Counted from the stretch's first letter, positions 35,754-44,531 are shown. The stretch is 64,000 nucleotides of DNA from Streptomyces cyaneochromogenes (GCF_003963535.1 NZ_CP034539.1:4402001-4466000), one strand, 5' to 3'. Translations and numbers: made by a program. Notes: generated by a model from the sequence alone, not told the origin.

Positions 35754-36523
35754 GCCTCGACCTCACAGCCGACAAGGACACCGGCGTCGCCGTCGTCACC
35801 CTCGACCGGCCCGACCGGCTCAACGCCATCGACCTCACCATGCGGGACGAACTCGTCGCGGCCTGGCGGGAGTTGCGGTTCGACGACACCGTACGGGCCG
35901 TCGTGCTCACCGGCGCCGGGGAGCGTGCCTTCTGCACGGGGCTGGACCGGGACGCCGTCGTGCCGCAGCCCGGGTCTCCGTACATGATGGACGATCCGCT
36001 GCTGCGGGTCGGGCCGAAGTCCAACGACCTGTGGAAGCCGGTCGTCGCCGCCGTGAACGGCATGGCCTGCGGGGGTGCCTTCTACCTCCTCGGCGAGACG
36101 GACTTCGTCGTCGCCGACCCGACCGCCGCCTTCTTCGACCCGCACACCACCTACGGCATGGTCAGCGCCTACGAGTCGATGCTCATGGCGCTGCGGATGC
36201 CGTACGGGGAGGTGGCGCGCATGGCCCTCATGGGGAGCGCGGAGAGGCTGTCGGCGCGGCGGGCGCATGAGATCGGGTTGGTCTGCGAAGTCACCGAGCC
36301 CGGTGGGGCGTTGGCCGCAGCGGTCGACTGTGCCGCCGTCATCGCCGGGTTCCCGGCGGAGGGTGTGCAGGGCACCGTGCGGGCGCTGTGGGCGGCCAAG
36401 GAGGCCGCCCTCACCCACGCCTTCGCTCAGGCGCCGCACCTGATCGCGCTGGGGAACCTGCCCACCGAACGCCAGGCCGAGCTGTTCGCGGCGCGGCGAG
36501 CCGGCGGGTACCGGGTGCGGTGA
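35750..36523 (+). CDS. Enoyl-CoA hydratase/isomerase family protein
   Basis: 257 residues of the crotonase fold: VVTLDRPDRLNAIDLTM, AVVLTGAGERAFCTGLD and AAVNGMACGGAFYLLGETDFVVAD, with FFDPHTTYGMVSAYES later. It would hydrate or otherwise transform an acyl-CoA double bond in the same pathway as the Ltp-DUF35 pair. The start overlaps the DUF35 stop. Which crotonase reaction it performs cannot be read from the sequence. Confidence 0.9.
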   Translation: MSLDLTADKDTGVAVVTLDRPDRLNAIDLTMRDELVAAWRELRFDDTVRAVVLTGAGERAFCTGLDRDAVVPQPGSPYMMDDPLLRVGPKSNDLWKPVVAAVNGMACGGAFYLLGETDFVVADPTAAFFDPHTTYGMVSAYESMLMALRMPYGEVARMALMGSAERLSARRAHEIGLVCEVTEPGGALAAAVDCAAVIAGFPAEGVQGTVRALWAAKEAALTHAFAQAPHLIALGNLPTERQAELFAARRAGGYRVR

Positions 36524-36533
36524 GCGGATCGGG

Positions 36534-36569
36534 CATCAGGGCATCAGGGGATCAGGGGATCAGGGGATC
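36534..36569. repeat. 8-bp tandem repeat (SATCAGGG)
   Basis: Four direct copies, CATCAGGG twice then GATCAGGG twice, between the hydratase stop and the end of the next, converging gene. The last copies overlap its stop codon region. Confidence 0.6.
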
Positions 36570-37072
36570 CGAACAGCTTCCGGGTCCAGGACGCAGGTGG
36601 CGACCTTCGCGGCGTTCTTCTCGGCGTTGTACATGGGCACCTGGACGGTCTTCGTCTGCCTCGCGGGCACGCTGAACTCCTGTGTGTTGTCGCTGAGCGC
36701 GCGGTCCTTCACATCCTCGAAGACGATGTGCACCTCGAAGCTCCGCCTGACGCCGTTCGGGTTGGTGACCTCGATGGTCGCGTACGACTTCTCCACCGTC
36801 GCGCAGGTCACGAGCCGCGCCGACCCGTCCTGAAGGTTCGAGGAACTGGAGCTGCCACTGCCACTGCCACTGCCACTGCCACTGCCGGATCCTCCGCCCG
36901 AGGTCGACGACGACGAACTGTCGTGGTCCTGGCTGGAGCTGCTGCACCCGCCGCCGCTGCTGTCGCCGTCGGATTTGCCATGACCGCGCCCCTTGGAGGA
37001 GAAGCCCGTCAGCGCCATGACGACCAGGACCGAAACCGCCGTGAGTTTGAGAATGTGCCCCCGTCGATGCAT
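36560..37072 (-). CDS. Secreted hypothetical protein with Ser/Gly-rich linker
   Basis: 170 residues from the ATG at 37072. N-terminal hydrophobic export segment, then an extended Asp/Ser/Gly region with a GSGSGS run, then a compact domain (about 90 residues) with two cysteines (VTCATV and ATCVLD). It has a beta-sandwich-like pattern: SYATIEVTNPNGVRRSFEVHI and VPARQTKTVQVP. It resembles FxLYD/immunoglobulin-like extracellular domains. Function unknown. It lies downstream of afsK on the same strand, 168 nt away. Confidence 0.65.
   Translation of the reverse strand: MHRRGHILKLTAVSVLVVMALTGFSSKGRGHGKSDGDSSGGGCSSSSQDHDSSSSSTSGGGSGSGSGSGSGSGSSSSSNLQDGSARLVTCATVEKSYATIEVTNPNGVRRSFEVHIVFEDVKDRALSDNTQEFSVPARQTKTVQVPMYNAEKNAAKVATCVLDPEAVRIP
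36853..36886. repeat. Hexanucleotide tandem repeat (TGCCAC)
   Basis: About 5.7 copies of a 6-bp unit inside the secreted-protein gene, coding for the Gly-Ser run. Copy-number change would lengthen or shorten the linker without shifting the frame. Confidence 0.7.
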
Positions 37073-37240
37073 GGCGATCACTCTAGCGATCGACTGTCAC
37101 GGTCATGTCACCGCGTGGCGACCTCCGGGTACCCGGCGTAGCGTCTGCCGTGGGAGCCGGTGCACAGTGCCGCTCCCAGCGGTGACGGCCGCCGTCCGGA
37201 CCCTTCCGTGCGCCGGTACGACGGCCGTCACAAGCCTTGA

Positions 37241-39628
37241 CTAGGCGTTGCGGGCCGTGCCCGTGCCCTTCTCCGCGTCCAGCGCGTAGACGCATCTGTC
37301 CTTGCTGCACGCGTACACGACGCCGTCCTTGACCACCGGCGACCCGGTGATCTCGCCGCCGGTCGCCAGCTTCCAGCGCAGGCGGCCGTCGTCGGCCTTC
37401 AGGGTGTACAGCAGGTGGTCGGTGGAGCCGAAGTGGATACGGCCCTCGGCCACCGCGGGCGCGCCCACGATGTCGCCGCCCGCCTGGAAGCGCCACTTCG
37501 GCGTCCCGGTGACCGCGTCCAGCGTGTACAGGCCCTTGCCGCTGCCGACGTGCACATGGCCCGCGGCCACCAGCACCGGCTCGATCGAGGAACGGGACTC
37601 CGTGGCGATGCGCCAGCGGTCGCGGCCGTCGGCGGCGTCCAGGGCGTAGACCGTGCCGAGGTAGTCGGCGAGGTACACACCGCCGCCGGTCACCGCGGGG
37701 CCCGGCACGAAGGCCGGCGGGCACAGGAAGACCGCGGGGGCCTCGAAGTGCCAGCGGACATGACCGCTCGCCACGTCCAGCGAGAGGACGCGCGTCCCGG
37801 CCGAGACGTACACATACCCGTCCGGCGCCTGCGCCACCCGGACCGGGACGCCGCCGCAGGAGGCCGCGTCGCCGATGGGGTAGGACCAGCGCTCGTCGCC
37901 GGTACGGGCGTCCAGGGCGCGCAGCCGGGCGTCCTGCCAGACGTACACCGTGCCGTCGTACAGCGCGGGCCCCGCCTCCGGGGACTCGAAGTCGGACTGC
38001 GCCCCGGTGATCTCCCACAGCTTCTGGCCGGTCGAGGCCTCCCAGGCCTGGACGCCGCCGCCGCGGGTGCCGGTGACGACGGTGCCGCGCTCGGCCTTGA
38101 GCGAGTAGACCCAGGCATCCGTCTGGAGCCGCCAGAGGTCCGCGCCGTCGCGGTGGTTCAGGGCGAACAGGGTCGGACCGTCGGAGGCGTGGATACGGCC
38201 GTCCGCGACCGCCATCGACCAGGCCACGTCCCGCGTCTTGAAGCGGCGGCGGCCGGTGGCCACGTCGAGGGCGTGGACCTCGAAGGAGGTGACGTAGACG
38301 AGGTCGTCGGCGACGGAGGGGGTGCCCCAGACGTCGTTCGACATGCGGAAACGCCAGGGGCGCCAGCCGGTCGCCGGCTCCTGGGGCACGGGCGGGGCCG
38401 CCGGGACGGCAGGGCCGACGGCAGGGTCCGTGCCGTTGACGCCGGGGCGGGGTTTGGACCAGGAGGCGACCAGGCCGGCCTCCGGAGGGGGCGGCTGCAT
38501 GGCGGCGGCGCGGGCGTCGGCGACGCGCGGGCCGGGGCCGATGGGGACCGCTGCGCCGGCCAGCCGGACGGGGCCGATGTCGGGGGCGCCGACCGGGACG
38601 GGGGCAGGCTGCGGGCCGGGCACGACCGGGTCGTGCGCGGGCGGGGGCGGGACCGGCGCGGGGCCGGGGCCGGGTGCCGGGGCGATACGGCCGCCGCTGC
38701 GGCCCGAGGACGACGAGGGCTTCGCCGCCGGACGGCCGCCGCGCCGCGCCTCGATCAGGCTCACCGCCCGCTCGGGCAGCCACGCCGACGCCGTACCGCT
38801 GTCGTCGGAGCCGGAACCGAAGAGGTGCGGGGCCAGCTGGGCCTGGAGGTCGGCGGGGTTGGGGCGGCCCGTCGCCTCCATCTGCATACAGGACTCGATC
38901 AGCGGACGCAGTTCGTCCGGGAGGCCTTCGAGGTCCGGGCCCTCACGCAGCAGCATGAAGACCGTCTCGACCGGGTTGGCGCCGTGGAAGGGCGGGTGTC
39001 CGGTGGCGGCGAACACCAGCATCGAACCGAGCGAGAAGACATCGCTGGCGCCGGTGACGCTGCGGGAGTCCTTCGCCTGCTCCGGGGACATGTAGGCGGG
39101 CGTACCGACGGCGACGTTCGTCATCGTCAAACGGGTGTTCGAGACGCCGGACGCGATACCGAAGTCGATGACGCGGGGGCCGTCCTCGACGACGAGCACG
39201 TTGGAGGGCTTGAGGTCACGGTGGACGAGACCGGCGCCGTGGATGGACTGCAGCGCCTCCGCCACACCCGCCGCCAGCCAGCGCACCGCCTGGGCCGGGA
39301 GGGGCCCGCACTCGTTCACTATCTCCTCGAGCGAGGGCGCCGGGACGTACGCGGTGGCCAGCCACGGCACGGCCGCGCGCGGGTCGGCGTCGACGACGGC
39401 CGCCGTGTAGAAGCCGGAGACCGCCCGGGCCGCCTCCACCTCACGCGTGAAGCGGACGCGGAACAGCTGGTCCTCGGCGAGCTCGGTCCGGACCGTCTTG
39501 ATCGCCACGCGCCGGCCCGAAGCCGAGCGCGCGAGATAGACCAGCCCCATGCCGCCGGCACCCAGCCGTCCGAGCACCTCGAACGGCCCGATCCTGCGCG
39601 GATCGTGCTGTGTCAGCTGATCCACCAC
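37241..39628 (-). CDS. afsK: AfsK, membrane-associated Ser/Thr protein kinase
   Basis: 795 residues from GTG 39628. I prefer this over GTG 39640 because the GGGGAGG ribosome-binding site abuts the latter. The N-terminal kinase domain has a glycine loop GRLGAGGMG, VAIK, HRDLKPSN and DFGIAS, with an activation loop NTRLTMTNVAVGTPAY. The family reports autophosphorylation at a Thr in this loop (Thr168 in S. coelicolor). A Pro/Ala-rich linker joins a C-terminal PQQ-like beta-propeller with repeated YVxxxDxxxGxxxW/R blades. It phosphorylates AfsR. Confidence 0.95.
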   Translation of the reverse strand: MVDQLTQHDPRRIGPFEVLGRLGAGGMGLVYLARSASGRRVAIKTVRTELAEDQLFRVRFTREVEAARAVSGFYTAAVVDADPRAAVPWLATAYVPAPSLEEIVNECGPLPAQAVRWLAAGVAEALQSIHGAGLVHRDLKPSNVLVVEDGPRVIDFGIASGVSNTRLTMTNVAVGTPAYMSPEQAKDSRSVTGASDVFSLGSMLVFAATGHPPFHGANPVETVFMLLREGPDLEGLPDELRPLIESCMQMEATGRPNPADLQAQLAPHLFGSGSDDSGTASAWLPERAVSLIEARRGGRPAAKPSSSSGRSGGRIAPAPGPGPAPVPPPPAHDPVVPGPQPAPVPVGAPDIGPVRLAGAAVPIGPGPRVADARAAAMQPPPPEAGLVASWSKPRPGVNGTDPAVGPAVPAAPPVPQEPATGWRPWRFRMSNDVWGTPSVADDLVYVTSFEVHALDVATGRRRFKTRDVAWSMAVADGRIHASDGPTLFALNHRDGADLWRLQTDAWVYSLKAERGTVVTGTRGGGVQAWEASTGQKLWEITGAQSDFESPEAGPALYDGTVYVWQDARLRALDARTGDERWSYPIGDAASCGGVPVRVAQAPDGYVYVSAGTRVLSLDVASGHVRWHFEAPAVFLCPPAFVPGPAVTGGGVYLADYLGTVYALDAADGRDRWRIATESRSSIEPVLVAAGHVHVGSGKGLYTLDAVTGTPKWRFQAGGDIVGAPAVAEGRIHFGSTDHLLYTLKADDGRLRWKLATGGEITGSPVVKDGVVYACSKDRCVYALDAEKGTGTARNA

Positions 39629-39849
39629 TCTGCCTGCCACCTCCCCGTACGGGCCCCGTCACCCAGATATGTACGCGACCCCGTGCAGCGTCTCACCACC
39701 GCACCGCCTCGGCGGCACGCACCCTGATTCTTCCTGTCCGAGGGCGTGGTTGCGAACCCGAGGGCGGAACGGGGTGTCTTGGGACAAAACCACACCCCGG
39801 CACCCGACGGAAAGCGCCGGTTCGCATGGTGGGACGCCGGAGGTAAGGG

Positions 39850-40623
39850 TCAGGTCAGGTTTTCCCGGGCCGCCCGGCGCTCCAGGACCGCGAAGGACGC
39901 CCCCTGATTGTCGGTGACGACGGCGACCGTTCCGTACGACGTTTCGAAGGGCGGCACCTGGACCCGTCCGCCGAGCCGGTTCACCGTGCCGAGGACCTCC
40001 GCGCAGTCCGCCACCTGGAAGTGGACGACGAAATGGGGCGGCATCATCGCCGAGAAGCGCTCCGCGACCGCCGCGCGCCCGAAGTCCGGCTCGGCGTCCG
40101 GCCCGAACAGGGCGTCGGCGAAGAGGCCGCCGTAGAAGGTGTTGGCGACCTCGGTGTCCCGGGCGTACAGCTCGACCCAGCCGAAGGTGCCGGGCTCGTG
40201 CCGGCGCCCGAAACCCTGGTGCCCGCCCGCCTGCCACAGCCCGAAGACGGCGCCCTCCGGGTCGGTGACCAGCGCGGCCCTGCCCAGCCCTTCCCCGATC
40301 TCCACGGGCGCGGTGACCACCTGGCCCCCGGCCGCCCGGATCCGCCTGACCAGCGCTTCCGCGTCCGGGGTGGCGAAGAACACGGTCCACACCGTGGGAA
40401 ACCGCCCGTCCGCCTTGCGGGCGAGCGAGGCGACGGGCTCGCCGTCCAGCCGGGCCAGCACGGTGGAGTCGTACACCTCCTCGAAGTCCCACCCGAAGAG
40501 CTCTCCGTAGAACCGCTTGCCCGCCTCGACGTCGGGAAGCTGCGCGTCCACCCAGCACGGGACGCCCTCCGCGTACCCCTCCCCGTTTCCCGTTCCGTCT
40601 GCGGATGCCCTGTTTTCGGCCAT
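39850..40623 (-). CDS. VOC family protein (two glyoxalase-like domains)
   Basis: 257 residues containing two tandem vicinal-oxygen-chelate modules. The first begins GVPCWVDAQLPDVEAGKRFYGELFGW and ends TDPEGAVFGLWQ. The second begins FGWVELYARDTEVANTFYGGLF and ends TDNQGASFAVLE. Members range from glyoxalases and dioxygenases to antibiotic-binding proteins, so function is open. ATG 40623 is preferred over a longer form at 40647. The gene lies between afsK and a divergent TetR gene. Confidence 0.82.
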   Translation of the reverse strand: MAENRASADGTGNGEGYAEGVPCWVDAQLPDVEAGKRFYGELFGWDFEEVYDSTVLARLDGEPVASLARKADGRFPTVWTVFFATPDAEALVRRIRAAGGQVVTAPVEIGEGLGRAALVTDPEGAVFGLWQAGGHQGFGRRHEPGTFGWVELYARDTEVANTFYGGLFADALFGPDAEPDFGRAAVAERFSAMMPPHFVVHFQVADCAEVLGTVNRLGGRVQVPPFETSYGTVAVVTDNQGASFAVLERRAARENLT

Positions 40624-40745
40624 GTCGCCAAAGTAACGGCCTCTCACGCAACCCGCAGACCAGGCACACCAGCCTCCGCATCCCCGTGCACCCCATTTGC
40701 AGTCGGCCGAATCGCGCCCCGATCACGCCTCGGTAAGCTGACGGC

Positions 40746-41393
40746 ATGACAGGACAAGTGCGTACCGTCGACGGCCGCGTGGCCGGCCGGCGTGGGCAGG
40801 CGACCCGGCAGAAGCTGCTCGACTGCCTCAGCGAGATGCTCAGCTCCTCCCCCTACCGGGACGTCAAAGTCATAGATGTCGCCCGGAAGGCGGGGACTTC
40901 ACCCGCGACCTTCTACCAGTACTTCCCGGACGTCGAGGGCGCCGTCCTGGAGATCGCCGAGCAAATGGCCACCGAGGGCGCCGGGTTGACCGAGCTCGTC
41001 GAGGGCCGCAGCTGGGTCGGCAAGGCCGGCTGGCAGACGGCACAGGAACTCGTGGACGGATTCCTGGAGTTCTGGCGCAAGAACGACGCGATCCTCAGGG
41101 TCGTCGACCTCGGCGCGTCCGAGGGCGACAAACGGTTCTACAAGATCCGTATGAAGATCCTGAACTCCGTCAACAACTCCCTTTCGGAAGCCGTCACTCA
41201 GCTGCAGTCCAAGGGCAAGGTCGACAAGGACGTCAACCCGGCCGCGGTCGCGGGTTCGATCGTCGCGATGCTCGCGGCGGTGGCCTCGCACCAGAAGGGC
41301 TTCCAGACGTGGGGCGTGAAACAGGCTGAACTCAAGCCGAACCTCGCGCTGTTGGTCCACCTGGGCGTGACCGGCAAGAAGCCGACGAAGTAG
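40746..41393 (+). CDS. TetR family transcriptional regulator
   Basis: 215 residues. N-terminal TetR helix-turn-helix: TRQKLLDCLSEML...VKVIDVARKAGTSPATFYQYFPDVEGAVLEIAEQM. The C-terminal ligand and dimer region is all-helical. It is the only TetR gene in the window and so is a positional candidate for binding the CTGACG boxes; nothing in the sequence proves it. A half-match (CTGACGGCATGACAG) overlaps its own start at 40738. Divergent from the VOC gene. Confidence 0.9.
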   Translation: MTGQVRTVDGRVAGRRGQATRQKLLDCLSEMLSSSPYRDVKVIDVARKAGTSPATFYQYFPDVEGAVLEIAEQMATEGAGLTELVEGRSWVGKAGWQTAQELVDGFLEFWRKNDAILRVVDLGASEGDKRFYKIRMKILNSVNNSLSEAVTQLQSKGKVDKDVNPAAVAGSIVAMLAAVASHQKGFQTWGVKQAELKPNLALLVHLGVTGKKPTK

Positions 41394-41483
41394 CGCCGGG
41401 CGGCCGACGGTTCGGTCGCCGGGTTCCCAAGTCCTGTCTTGCACGCGGTGGTTCACACGTGTGGGCCACCACCTGCCGCGCGT

Positions 41484-41567
41484 CAGCGCCCCGAAGGGGC
41501 GCGGGGCTGCGTTCGACATGCGGCTCCGCCGCGCGGGCGCGACCAGCCACGACCGCCCGCAGACGAT
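41484..41567. repeat. Dispersed intergenic repeat, copy R4 (long form)
   Basis: The most complete copy, between the TetR and AsnC genes. It contains two perfect hairpins: GCGCCCC-GAA-GGGGCGC at 41486-41502 and GCGGC-TCC-GCCGC at 41520-41532. It ends GACCAGCCACGACCGCCCGCAGACGAT, which matches R3 inverted. It probably also ends the TetR transcript. Confidence 0.65.
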
Positions 41568-41600
41568 CGACGGCATATCGCGGCACATCCAGGGGAGCGC

Positions 41601-42053
41601 CTACGCGGGAAGCGGCCGGTCCTTCACCACGTGCTTCATCACCAGCGTCGACGTCAGCCGCTGCACCCCCGGCAGCGTGGCCAACCGCTCGTCGTACAAC
41701 CGCTGGTAGGAGCCGAGGTCGGCGGCGACGATCCGCAGCAGATAGTCCGGCTCCCCGAACAGCCGCTGCGCCTCCAGCACCTCCGCCACCTCGCCGATCG
41801 CCCGCTCGAACTCGGCGACGGTGTCCCGGTCCTCCTGCCGCATGGAGACGAAGACCAGCGCCTCGAAGTTCAGCCCGACGGCGGCCGGGTCCACGACGGC
41901 CCGGTATCCGCTGATGGCGCCGGCCCGCTCCAGCTCCCGCAGCCGCCGGTGGCACGGCGAGACGCTCAGCCGCACCCGCGCGGCCAGCTCGGTCACGGTC
42001 AGCCGCCCGTCCTGCTGGAGCTCGGCAAGAATCTTTCTGTCCACGTCATCCAT
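41601..42053 (-). CDS. Lrp/AsnC family transcriptional regulator
   Basis: 150 residues. N-terminal HTH DDVDRKILAELQQDGRLTVTELAARVRLSVSPCHRRL, C-terminal RAM/AsnC ligand domain with GEPDYLLRIVAADLGSY and ending LTSTLVMKHVVK. It binds amino acids or related small molecules. It diverges from a LysE-type exporter gene, the typical arrangement for AsnC control of amino-acid export. Confidence 0.93.
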   Translation of the reverse strand: MDDVDRKILAELQQDGRLTVTELAARVRLSVSPCHRRLRELERAGAISGYRAVVDPAAVGLNFEALVFVSMRQEDRDTVAEFERAIGEVAEVLEAQRLFGEPDYLLRIVAADLGSYQRLYDERLATLPGVQRLTSTLVMKHVVKDRPLPA

Positions 42054-42135
42054 GAGGCAGATCTTCCCTCAGTTCGACGGATCATGGGCAAACTTCGACA
42101 ACACTTTCGGGCCATTCCCGCCTAATGTCCCCAGC

Positions 42136-42759
42136 ATGGACTCCGCACTGCTCCTTTCCTTCCTCGCCATCGACCTGCTGCTGGTCTGCATACCGGGCGC
42201 CGACTGGGCGTACGCGATCTCCGCCGGGCTGCGCGACCGCTCGCCGGTGACGGCGGTGGCGGGTCTGGTCACCGGGTACGCGCTGCACACGGTCCTCGCG
42301 GTGGCCGGTCTCGCGGTGCTGGTGGCGGGCGAGCCGGCGCTGCTGACCGTGCTGACGGCCGCCGGCGCCGCGTACCTGGTGTGGCTCGGGTGGGGAGTGC
42401 TGCGCCGGCCGGGCACGCCGGGGGCCGCCGAGGAGACGGTGGCCGCGAGCCCGGCCCGCGCCTTTGTGCGCGGTGCCACGATCAGCGGCCTGAACCCCAA
42501 AGGCCTGCTGCTCTACCTCTCCGTGCTGCCGCAGTTCCTGGTGACGAAGGGCGACCACCTGCCGGTCCCCGCCCAGACCGCCGTACTCGGCCTGCTCCAC
42601 ATGGCGTGCTGCGCCGCCGTCTATCTCACGGTGGGCCTCGCGGCCCGCGCGGTCCTCGGCGCCCGCCCGGCGGCGGCGCGGGCGGTCGCGCGCACGTCCG
42701 GGGCGGCGATGCTGGGGATCGGCGCGTTCCTCCTCGTCCAGCGCCTGGCGACGCTGTGA
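42136..42759 (+). CDS. LysE/RhtB family amino-acid exporter
   Basis: 207 residues and about six membrane helices. LysE features: an N-terminal FLAIDLLLVCIPGADWAYAIS, then GYALHTVLAVAGLAVLV, AAYLVWLGWGVL and NPKGLLLYLSVLPQF. It exports amino acids or homoserine-type compounds. The AsnC gene on the other side of the 80-nt gap is the likely regulator. The start is ATG 42136; a longer upstream frame has no support. Confidence 0.88.
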   Translation: MDSALLLSFLAIDLLLVCIPGADWAYAISAGLRDRSPVTAVAGLVTGYALHTVLAVAGLAVLVAGEPALLTVLTAAGAAYLVWLGWGVLRRPGTPGAAEETVAASPARAFVRGATISGLNPKGLLLYLSVLPQFLVTKGDHLPVPAQTAVLGLLHMACCAAVYLTVGLAARAVLGARPAAARAVARTSGAAMLGIGAFLLVQRLATL

Positions 42760-42775
42760 CCCGCGGACACCGTCG

Positions 42776-43261
42776 CTATGACCTGCGGACGATCCTGAAC
42801 AGCCGGATCTCCCGCTCCACCCGCGCCTGATACGTCGCGTACGGCGGCCAGAACACGAGCAGCTTCTTCCAGACGGCCGCCCGCTCCTCACCCTCCAGCA
42901 CCTGCGCCCTGACAGGGATGTCGGTCCCCTTCCAGTTGATCTCGGCGTCCGGACGCGCCCGCAGATTCGCGGTCCAGGCGGGGTGGCCGGTGCGGCCGAA
43001 GTTGGAGCCGACCAGGATCCAGGAGCGGCCGTCCTCCTCGGGCATGCAGGCGAGCGGCGTGCGGCGGGGCAGTCCGCTGCGGGCGCCGGTGGAGGTCAGG
43101 ATCACGCCGGGCAGCATCTGGGCGCTGAGCAGCACCTTGCCGCGGGTGAGCCGGTGCACGGCGCGGTCGAGCGCGGGGACGACGTGCGGGGCGACCCGGG
43201 CGAAGCCGCGTGTCGAGGACACCTTCTGTACCGCGCGCACGACCACCGGAATGCCGATCAC
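42776..43261 (-). CDS. DDN-family deazaflavin-dependent oxidoreductase
   Basis: 161 residues from a GTG that overlaps the acyl-CoA dehydrogenase stop (GTGA). Split-barrel DDN signature: LTSTGARSGLPRRTPLACMPEEDGRSWILVGSNFGRTGHPAW, then NLRARPDAEINWKG. It probably uses F420H2. Coupling with an acyl-CoA dehydrogenase under a CTGACG box suggests a role in the same catabolic pathway, perhaps reducing a double bond. N-terminal basic/hydrophobic stretch of about 45 residues. Confidence 0.85.
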   Translation of the reverse strand: MIGIPVVVRAVQKVSSTRGFARVAPHVVPALDRAVHRLTRGKVLLSAQMLPGVILTSTGARSGLPRRTPLACMPEEDGRSWILVGSNFGRTGHPAWTANLRARPDAEINWKGTDIPVRAQVLEGEERAAVWKKLLVFWPPYATYQARVEREIRLFRIVRRS

Positions 43262-44451
43262 ACCGCCACCTCCCGGGCATCGGACGTCTCGAAGAGCCGG
43301 GCGGTGTCGGCGGCGTACGCCCGCAGCCGGTGCACCGGCCCGAAGAGCAGTTCGTCGCCGGCCGCCCGCTTGAAGTACAGGTGGGCCTCGTGCTCCCAGG
43401 TGAAGCCGATGCCGCCGTGCAGCTGGATCCCCTCGGCGGCCGCGGTCCGCGAGGCCTCCAGGGCCTGCGCCAGGGCGAGCCCGCCGACACCGCCCCCGTG
43501 CGCAACCGCCCAGGCCGCGTAGTACGCCGCCGAGCGCGCCGCCTGCACCCCCACGTACACATCCGCCAGCCGGTGCTTCACCGCCTGGAAGGACCCGATC
43601 GCCCGCCCGAACTGCTCCCGCTGCTTGACGTACTCCACGGTCCGCTCCAGCGCCCGGTCGGCGGCGCCCACGGCCTCGCAGGCGAGGACGGCCGCGGCCA
43701 CGTCTCCCGTGCGGGAGAGGGCGGCGGGCACATCCGCGCCCTCCTCCCCCAGCAACTCGGCCTCCACGTCGCGCAGTTGCACGCGGGCCTGCGGCCGGGT
43801 GGCGTCCAGGGCGGTCTGCCGTACCCGTACCACCCCCGCCGCGTCCCCCGGCACCAGGAACAGCAGCGTCCGCGACCGGGCGAACCCCCCGGCGTGCGCG
43901 GCGACCACCAGGAGCCCCGCGCTGTGCCCGTCCAGTACCTGGTCGACCTGCCCGTACAGCCGCCAGCCGCCCGCCGCCCGCCGCGCCTGCACGCCCCCGG
44001 CCCGCCCGCCGCCGGCCCAGTCGCCGTCGCCCGGGCCGGTGAGGGCGAGGGCGGTGGCGAGGGCGGGGCCGGGGACGGCGAGGGCTGCGGTGAGGGCGCC
44101 GGAGGCGATGCGGGGCAGCAGGTCGGCGCGCTGGGCCTCGGTGCCGAGCGAGCCGATCAGCGGTGCGGCGAGGACGGCGGTGGCGAGCAGCGGCGAGGGG
44201 GCCAGGGCCCGCCCGGTCTCCTCGCAGGCGAGGGCGAGTTCGGTCGCCGAGCAGCCGACACCGCCGTACGCCTCGGGGAGGGCGAGCCCGGGCAGGCCGA
44301 GCCGGCCGGCGAGTTCGGTCCACAGGGCGGGGTCGTGTCCGGCGGGGGTGTCGAGGGCCGCGCGCAGCTCACGCGGGCCGCAGCGGCTGTGGAGCAGCTC
44401 GCGGAGGGTGCGGCGGATCTCGTCCTGCTCGGGGGTGAAGCTGGCGTCCAT
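43258..44451 (-). CDS. Acyl-CoA dehydrogenase family protein
   Basis: 397 residues of the acyl-CoA dehydrogenase fold: an alpha N-terminal domain (FTPEQDEIRRTLRELL), LPEAYGGVGCSATELALACEE, and a C-terminal QREQFGRAIGSFQAVKHRLADVYV then EGIQLHGGIGFTWEHEAHLYFKRA. Such FadE proteins in actinobacteria often form alpha2beta2 heteromers for steroid side-chain oxidation. No second subunit is adjacent. The central loops are Ala/Gly-rich compared with typical family members. Confidence 0.88.
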   Translation of the reverse strand: MDASFTPEQDEIRRTLRELLHSRCGPRELRAALDTPAGHDPALWTELAGRLGLPGLALPEAYGGVGCSATELALACEETGRALAPSPLLATAVLAAPLIGSLGTEAQRADLLPRIASGALTAALAVPGPALATALALTGPGDGDWAGGGRAGGVQARRAAGGWRLYGQVDQVLDGHSAGLLVVAAHAGGFARSRTLLFLVPGDAAGVVRVRQTALDATRPQARVQLRDVEAELLGEEGADVPAALSRTGDVAAAVLACEAVGAADRALERTVEYVKQREQFGRAIGSFQAVKHRLADVYVGVQAARSAAYYAAWAVAHGGGVGGLALAQALEASRTAAAEGIQLHGGIGFTWEHEAHLYFKRAAGDELLFGPVHRLRAYAADTARLFETSDAREVAV

Positions 44452-44468
44452 GGCTCTTCCCTCCGTAT

Positions 44469-44483
44469 CTGACGGGCCGTCAT
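44469..44483. promoter_or_regulatory. CTGACG-type operator, site G
   Basis: CTGACGGGCCGTCAT with one mismatch at the last base, between the divergent acyl-CoA dehydrogenase (17 nt away) and the thiolase-like gene (48 nt away). The left arm extends to ATCTGACG. Confidence 0.65.
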
Positions 44484-44531
44484 ATTAGGAGGGTCACAGC
44501 GAGATGCACAGAGGTTGGAGGCCTCCCTGTC

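Noticed and set aside
37415..39727. 770-residue open frame opposite afsK
   Set aside because: Shadow of the afsK gene; no recognisable domains.
40738..40752. Eleventh CTGACG box at the TetR start
   Set aside because: Only four of six bases fit in the right arm, so I do not list it as a site; noted only as a weak hint of autoregulation.
41486..41502. Standard intrinsic terminator
   Set aside because: A perfect hairpin without a U-tract that is part of the dispersed repeat; a termination role is possible but not shown.
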